From Marchantia polymorpha subsp. ruderalis (lineage: Eukaryota; Streptophyta; Marchantiopsida; Marchantiales; Marchantiaceae), in the NCBI GenBank assembly GCA_037833965.1, contig AP031355.1:5667501-5731500 (forward strand): 64,000 nucleotides of DNA, given 5' to 3'. The translations under genes and the position numbers were made by a program. Shown piece after piece: positions 54,782 to 64,000 of the stretch (its first letter is position 1; each line of letters opens with the position of its first letter). A model generated the notes under the pieces. The model did no database searches, was not told the origin of the DNA, and saw only the letters and a program-made list of their open reading frames with translations.

Positions 54782-54997
54782 ATGGTTGTGCCGTCTCCTA
54801 AATCTAAGGCTGGGATCCAGGAGTTTGGATTTTTTGCGCTGTCTGTAGCTCATGACCAGCTCGAGCTGAAACAGCTTGCGAAGGCTCAGCCTGCTTTTGG
54901 CTATGATGACAGCAATGTTGGGACACAAGCTAAAATAATCGGTCAAAGCCCCCCATTAACTGACCCAAAGCAGCGTGAGCCTCGACAGCAAAGCTGA
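54782..54997 (+). CDS. possible small ORF, unknown
   Basis: A 71-codon frame starting at ATG in good plant context (CAAAATGG), with ordinary amino-acid composition (Gln/Lys/Ala-rich, ending in PPLTDPKQREPRQQS). No domain, signal peptide or membrane segment. It lies about 285 bases upstream of the peroxidase start in the same orientation, so it could instead be promoter DNA. I would not rely on it without transcript evidence. Confidence 0.2.
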   Translation: MVVPSPKSKAGIQEFGFFALSVAHDQLELKQLAKAQPAFGYDDSNVGTQAKIIGQSPPLTDPKQREPRQQS

Positions 54998-55046
54998 TCC
55001 AAAAAGCGTTGTACTGTAGGAATTCTTGCGCGTCATTCTGCAGCCG

Positions 55047-55064
55047 TTCTATAAAGGCTGACAT
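55047..55064 (+). promoter_or_regulatory. possible TATA box of the peroxidase gene
   Basis: TCTATAAAGGC lies about 230 bases before the peroxidase ATG. Position and sequence fit a plant TATA box, but an isolated match of this kind is weak evidence. Confidence 0.35.
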
Positions 55065-55282
55065 TCCACAGACGATGGGCACCCGCAGTCCTTTTGCAAA
55101 CGAAACATTCTTTGCAGCTTTGCAGCAGCAGTAGGCCGCTTCTGCAAGCGTTGTCCGGAATCCGAGTCCTCGAGATTTGTGGTGTGGGGATTCGGATCTC
55201 CGAGTTTTATTCACGCCACTCCATTTTGTTGCAGTCCACAATACAGTCAGGAAGGTGTATCTGTCGTGGAACGTAATTTAGA

Positions 55283-57861
<2,579 letters not shown>

Positions 57862-57957
57862 TTTGTTCGCATGATACCTCCAGATCGGGATGCTTCATCA
57901 GATATTTTATAAATCTTATAGCGATTAGTTAGGAATTCATTCAATCACACCATTCTT

Positions 57958-57990
57958 TGAGAGCCTACAGGCAAACCTGCGAGGCTCTCA
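57958..57990 (+). other. stem-loop in the peroxidase 3' UTR
   Basis: TGAGAGCCT at 57958-57966 pairs perfectly with 57982-57990, and CAGG/CCTG inside extend the fold. It starts 97 bases after the stop codon. A role in mRNA stability or 3' processing is possible but not shown. Confidence 0.4.
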
Positions 57991-59673
57991 TTTTCCGACC
58001 TTACTTAGATCGACATAATTGATCGTCATCGTTACAGTTCAGCCCGATGATTAAAGGGACGAGAATAAAAACCAAAGGCACTGTTTTTCTTGAAACTGCT
58101 GGCTGATCCTTGTTATTGTTTTATCTGAAGCGAGAATGTTCTCCCATCAGAATTACGGCCGACTGACAGTCTGAAATTTCAGCTTGATCTAACTAGTGCT
58201 TCAGATGGCTTCACTTGTTCTAAAGGTAGCGTCACGTTTTTACACCACGATAGGTCTAGATGCATCCCAAACTGTCAGCGTTCTCTGTGGCGTCTGCATA
58301 CGGTGGAATTCTTTCCAAGTCATAAAGGTCTTAATTGTCATTCTTCTCGAACCACCATTCTCTTTTGTCTCTTTGTTGAATTGTACTCAGCAGGGCGCTT
58401 GATTTTAATTTCGGTGAAACAAAATAGTGTATATTCAAAACAAGTGGATGGTATGTTGTATCAACTTCGCTAAAATTCTGGCGAAACATTCCATGCTTTT
58501 GTGTCTTGTAGTCACATATTCTCCTTGACCTTAAAGTCTTATTTTTTCTTTTACTGGTCTATCGAAATCTTTCATTTTTTTGCACTTGTAACGTTGATAT
58601 ATGTGACGATGAGTTTGAGCAAAATTTGAGGAACTGAATGTGCATTCCATGTACGTGACATAATCAAGAAAGTGAGTCCAATCTATGGATATGGCGCATA
58701 ACTGAATTCAAATTTTAAAATATGATTCAAAATTACCACGACTTAATCTTTTCCCAATATTCATTGTTGAATGTAAAGCCATTTTTGTGATAGCCAAATT
58801 GATCCGTAAGTAATTTTTTGTTATAAAAAGTTTCTCGCGATTTATTTTGGTGGACATGAACTTGTAGCTTTAGGGCATAATTTCAACTTCATATATCGAA
58901 CATTTCATCTTTTATCTTAATCATAGAGTCTTCATCATGACTTTCTGATACTGATAATCAAAATATTTCATGGGTGCATTTGCTTGCATAAAGTACATAG
59001 TTATAATAATCATCTACAATCTTGATCTTTACTTAAGATTGACGTTATTTATGACATAATTAATACAAATGGAAAGGAACTGTGTCGATACAAGTGGATA
59101 TATAACATCATCGATCCGCAGAAGGAAGAAAACGAACTGCGAGCCAGAGGCTAGCACCTCTGCCCGCATTGTCAAACTACATGTTTTATACCACTGGTGT
59201 CTAAAACCAGAACTGTTTTCCTCTTGAACATCAAATTATTCAATAACCTCTAACATTGATTGCGCGATCTCACCGGATGTCCACCAGATTATACCCTTCG
59301 TCAACGAGGAATGTGACCCGTAGTTGATCTCCGTTTTACTCTGTGTTTAGACCATTTTCTACCTGTTATATCGCGTTTGCAGGAACCCGTAATTAAGACC
59401 TAAGATTCAGATGCATTGTTCGTTTTTTGCACATCACGTCAAATGGTTCAGAGCTTCTCAAAATTTTGAAGTACAGGTGATCAGTATCGGAATGCCCTAT
59501 ACACGATCAGGAAATTCAATTCACGGAATCATTGAGTGGCGACTATTCATTTTGGAACCTACCAATTTTCATTTCCATTTTTCATTTGTAAAGATGCTGA
59601 GATCACCAGAGAAAGAGAGATAGAGAGTCAACTACAATCCTGCTTATGTTTTTCTTCATGCTGTGACATCAAG

Positions 59674-59719
59674 GTGATCACTCTTCTCACTTACGGCTGG
59701 AAGTGAGAAGAATGATCAC
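59674..59719. repeat. inverted repeat, 19-base arms
   Basis: 59674-59692 and 59701-59719 are complementary with a single mismatch; the loop is ACGGCTGG. Both arms contain GTGATCA/TGATCAC and TTCTCACTT. Confidence 0.85.
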
Positions 59720-61582
59720 TATTGGCACTTGTGGCACGTCTGTGTACCTCATCGTCGGTCAAAGTTGTCGGCCGACAACTCTTTCGGCTCGAAGATGATT
59801 GTCTAAGTTGAAACCTGTGCTGTGCTCAGCGCTTAGTGGCTCCGTTCTAGCCATAGAGTGAAGAAGGCAGAGATCGTGAACATTCGACTCAACTTGTAAC
59901 CTGTTCTGTTCAGATGAGCAGTCACCAATGGGATGCGTCAGATCGAAGATGTGAGACCGGCTGCGACTAAAGACATGCGGAGCTTTGCGTGAGAAGTCTC
60001 AAAATAAGATTTCTCCGAGTCTACAGATCATTACCTGAAATAGAGTTTCACCCTCCGTGTCACGCCGCGGAAGACAAGCAAACGCCCGAATGGCCGAATG
60101 GAGCGTACAAATGGAGACCGTGTACGCATAGTATTGCACCGGTGCGGTAGATCTTCAACATCCGAGTCTACCGTCGCACCATTCAGCACGACTTCTCCGG
60201 TTTACAAAAAGGAAATCGATCCTTGCCAGACTCGAAGGTATGACTGAAAGTCAAAGCATCATTCCGTGTGATTCCGATTAAAGAACAGCACAGAGCTTCA
60301 ATCTCAGCCGCATGTCATCCGCTAGATCAGGGGGAGGTGCACGATCGTTACAGTAATCTACAAAACCAAAACCAAAATACGAACTTAAATGAAATGGGCG
60401 GCTGAAATGGGCTTCGTCTAGCTGCCAATGTTGGACGGAAACATACCACTCAATATTTTGCTGCGGTTTATTTCTCTAGAATTTGGAGGCTATGGGTACG
60501 GCTCTAATCATGATCATGCAACCGGTGGAAGTCACGCAGGACGTCAAAATTCCTATCTGGAGAAATTGCGGTCGGGCTGTATTTGAGACTCTGAGCCGAA
60601 GGTTTCTGTAAAACGATTTATTTAGAATTCCACGAAGATCGGCAAGCGGATAGCTACTGAAGGGCAATTACTCTCATCTGAATCTCAATATCTAAAATAA
60701 ATACAGCTGACGATCGAGTATAACGGTTTTAATCTGACATTGGAACGAAATTCTGGAGTTTTGCACAAAACCCATGAAAAGACATCGTCAAGTTGAAACA
60801 TAACGTTCATCCTAATCACCCGCGTTTCCCATCACAAACAAAGAGGGAACGGAGGCAGGTCACCAGACGTCCTAACCATCCCATGAAGAACATATGCTCC
60901 AGACGATGATTATTGATAATATTCACATTCATCGTCATTCAAATTTTCATACATGCTACTATCTATCAAGAGGACCTTTATTGCTCTGACTAATAGAGTT
61001 AGAGGCGCAATCGCTTGTAATTTTTGCAGAAGATAGGAGACCGGGGCATGCACGTGCGAATACTATAGAGAGAGGCTTCCACAATTATCAAGAGTGAAAC
61101 GCTGAGATCGGTTGCAAATACTCTTGAAGATAATCTTCTGTTGGTGCGGCCATCCGTTGAATGCTTGCGCATCCCGGTTATAGATGAAATGACTCTATTT
61201 CTGATAGAGCTTCTGAGCAGGCAGTCGGAAAAAGTACAGATTCACAATCATTCATTGCAGCGCATATAATTATGGAGGAAACTACCGTATGTATTCATGA
61301 TGGCTATGATAAAATTTCCGAGAAATTTATGTGAATTTGTTGAAACGCTTCTCGTCTCGACCGAACACAGCTCTCATATCCACACGAGATTGCATGAGAT
61401 ATTAAGCCTAGCATCCAATCTCAGGTTCCAAGACTATTCGAATGTGTTCATACTGACGCTGGTCTAGGCCCGAACAAATGCCTTCGAATCACTTTCTCCC
61501 ACCAAAGACTCTACTTCAGTGAACTCAGCTATTGTCATATTCTCTTTCTGAAACAACAAAGGCTGTACATATCATCATGGAC

Positions 61583-61628
61583 GAAGTTAACCTAGATCCT
61601 CTATTGAAGTTAACCTAGATCCTCTATT
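61583..61628 (+). repeat. 23-bp perfect tandem duplication
   Basis: The unit GAAGTTAACCTAGATCCTCT plus ATT is present twice without a spacer. A simple recent slippage or end-joining duplication in non-coding DNA. Confidence 0.9.
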
Positions 61629-63216
61629 GCACCCTCGTTTTCTGTAATTTGTCGATGTCCATGCATGCATGCAGCTCGAAGTCATCTCTAGATGAAAGCT
61701 TCGATTGACTCTATTTAAAAAGGATAAACTAATCTCCTAGGAGAACACTTGCCACTTGACTTGCAATTATTCTCGGACACTTCGCAGAGAAATGAATTTG
61801 CAAACGAATAGAGGGAGGTCATATAGATTTGTCCGCTGATTATCTGAGGTATGAGGTTTCCTCCAAGTTGTCTGCATCACCAAGCAGTTAGTTGTTTCCC
61901 GGGGCAGGCAAAGACGCCGCTTTTGTCTATATTGTAGTAGATTTGTTTCCTGGAGGTACGACTTGCCACTCTGGATGTTGGTATATCGGAAACGCTTCAT
62001 TATCTCTTGCGTAAGTTAATCAGGCGTCGTCGTGTTTGAAAACACGTAAAAACCTGTCCAGTAGAGCTCTTTGCCTAGTTCCATGTTTCCTGGGAATCAC
62101 GAGAAATACTCTATCGCTTTTGAAAGCTTGGACACGTGATTGCGTGAAAAGGTTTAAAATTTCAGTGCAAAATTCTACCGTTTATTTTTAAGTCACAAAG
62201 AAATCGAGAAAGCCTGCAAACTGATGTGAGGCTACGTTCAAGATATCCAAAGTGAACAAATGACGCCGTACTTCTCGCAATTGATCATCTTACTATCGGC
62301 GGCGAATCTCCAAAAAATACTTGCAGTTTTAAGTTTGAAGAAGCAACGACAATGACTATCTGAATGACCTGCACCGGTATGATGAACAGACACTGTCCGG
62401 TCTGAGACAAACTCGGTTGCTTTTGCATGAACAGACTTACAAATGTAAGTTTCTGTCCACTATGTAGAATTTCATGCAACTGGGCAGGCTCATTGTCGGT
62501 CTTTGTGATGAGCACATCTTTCTAGCTCCCACGCTGTTAAATATTTGTTAATTGTGAAATTTTCACAACCAACCTCTAGCAACATTTCTCCGGAACATTT
62601 GGCCACATTCTTATACGATCACGCATGCCCCTGAACGTAAACTGACGTGTGACGGTAAGCATATGGTATGTAGCTCGAGCGAGATAGAATCTTCCAAACG
62701 TGTGCATACTTTCTGTGTGACGCTTCATATAGAGCCTCCAGTTCCTGGGAATTTGTATTTGCATGTATGATGGACAAGTTGATTGTCAGTCCTTTACTAA
62801 TGAATGCATGAGTCTTGAAACTTATGCTTCTCAATCATTTGATGAAAATGACATTTCAGAAGAATTATTCAAACCAACAGAGTAGCACTAGTCAATACAT
62901 CATAAGGTTGGCATTGCAAGTTGGCGATCACGGGAAATTCTAAGAATTATTCAGTTGCTCAAAATTGAAGCTGAAAAGTCAATATTGACACTCATACCTG
63001 TCAGAAGTAGCACCTATACTCAAAACTGAAGAAATTGAATTTCTAAGTAGAGTAGAATTTATGCTTATTGAGAACATTATGTTCTATACTAGACGATTAT
63101 ATTGAGGGTTTTCATCAAAGCTATATGAAAACAACCCTGTCAAGAGTCGTAACTTAAACGACATGGAAGTAAACTCTTGCTTGTGTTGGGTATTCTTAGA
63201 ATGATCAGCAGTGAAG

Positions 63217-63400
63217 ATTAGGTTTCAGAGATTACGGCTTGCTTCACCTGCAGTTAGGATTTTGATGCCAACATTAGGGTTTCTAGAGTAAGGCTTGTTT
63301 CTTGAAGTTCACGCCGACAGTTAAGGTTTTGACGCTAAGATTAGTGTTTCGAGAGAATGGCTTGCTTCACCTCAAAATCTAGGGTAAAACATATGCCAAT
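63217..63400 (+). repeat. diverged tandem repeat with ATTAGGGTTTC motif
   Basis: The motif ATTAGG(G/T)TTTC recurs at about 63217, 63273 and 63340, each time followed by a GAG..GGCTTG string and, twice, CTTCACCT; TTAGGATTTTGATGCCA and TTAAGGTTTTGACGCTAA are the paired second half of the unit. The period is about 56-67 bases. Confidence 0.6.
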
Positions 63401-64000
63401 GGAAAATTTTAGATTGAAAATACACTACATAGCATGATGAAACATATACCAATTTTAAATTTCAGCTTGAACGCACATCCCATTTGCAATTGTCTATCAT
63501 AACCGTGATCAACGAAGTCAAAAATTACAAATCAAGTGCCTCGCATGAGATTTCCTCAACTAATCGAGAAAGTATGTATTTAGAGGGCAAATCCAACTTC
63601 TTCGAATGTGATTCAGGGTTTGATTTGTGAGGTAGTTCGTTAGATTGCGCGTAAATAATCTAGTTTTTTCTCACATTTATAATCAAATTTAGTTCTTGCA
63701 CGATATCTATGATGATATTTCATGACTTTGACATGCAGTGCGAATATGTATTATCATTCAATCTACATCGCTGATTTCCTACTCAACCAAACACACACAT
63801 AGATAACGAGAGCGTACACACACAAAGATATCACAACTAAATTGTTTAATGCAAATTTCATTAAATCAAATATGAACAATCACATCATGTCAAGCTAAAT
63901 CCACTCCACAACTCAAAGAAGTAGGGTTGAAGCTGGTGGAGACTCCACAGCTAGTCTACTACAAACTATCCCAACACGCAAAGGCTCAACTCAAAAAATT

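Larger units (their letters stand above)
57991..64000. other. non-coding DNA with small repeats
   Basis: I see no gene. Local structures: an inverted repeat at 59674-59719 (19-base arms, one mismatch, 8-base loop), a perfect 23-bp tandem duplication at 61583-61628 (GAAGTTAACCTAGATCCTCT..), and diverged tandem repeats near 63217-63390. The minus strand at about 59100-59160 has a faint tRNA-like string. Confidence 0.45.

Noticed and set aside
59100-59160. tRNA-like string on the minus strand (GGCAGAGGTGCTAGCCTC)
   Set aside because: No proper B box (TTCGTTTTC instead of TTCGAATCC) and no cloverleaf; too weak to call.
63240-63370. AGGGTTT motifs as an interstitial telomere repeat
   Set aside because: The motif recurs only every 56-67 bases inside a longer diverged unit, not as a continuous TTTAGGG array.

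Overview
This window is nuclear DNA of a land plant. It holds intron-rich genes with GT..AG junctions, plant U-rich introns of about 80-1300 bases, a plant-type RAB6/RABH GTPase, a GFA2-type mitochondrial DnaJ and a secreted class III peroxidase. Large AT-rich stretches are filled with decayed Ty1/copia and Ty3/gypsy elements. Nothing bacterial, organellar, rRNA or CRISPR-like is visible. Gene style and introns longer than those usual in Selaginella make a bryophyte or other non-seed plant my best guess, but this is an inference.

Layout. 0-2.4 kb: tRNA-related SINE-like piece, pyrimidine-rich low-complexity DNA, and a diverged array with a roughly 250-350 bp unit. 3.9-7.0 kb (-): an uninterrupted Ty3/gypsy pol frame (RT, RNase H, integrase) without recognisable gag or LTRs. 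9.4-12.8 kb (+): purine-rich leader and six-exon RABH1/RAB6 gene (216 aa). 15.4-22.2 kb (+): purine-rich leader and 17-exon mitochondrial type I DnaJ (422 aa). 24-32 kb: AT-rich graveyard of copia fragments in both orientations, including two LTR-like copies that face opposite ways. 33.0-35.4 kb (-): a short bL31-like ribosomal protein ORF and, in the same orientation, a two-exon acidic protein of unknown function; the splice signals allow both to lie on one mRNA. 37-41.4 kb (+): very decayed copia element carrying two perfect hairpins inside its RT region. 41.5-44.7 kb (+): 5' half of another copia element, with LTR, tRNA-Met-type primer site, gag, protease motif and integrase zinc finger. 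46-48 kb (-): decayed coding-like DNA. 48-54.7 kb: no recognisable gene. 55.3-57.9 kb (+): four-exon class III peroxidase with an extra Arg/Gly-rich and proline-rich N-terminal module (419 aa). 58-64 kb: non-coding DNA with small repeats.

The host genes are independent housekeeping or secretory genes (Golgi traffic, mitochondrial protein folding, mitochondrial or plastid translation, wall redox chemistry); no operon-like pathway links them. The most unusual signals are the possible two-cistron transcript at 33-35.4 kb, the perfect short-loop palindromes scattered through the window (especially those inside a dead retrotransposon), and the extensin-like peroxidase fusion. I did not find a convincing undescribed multi-gene system.
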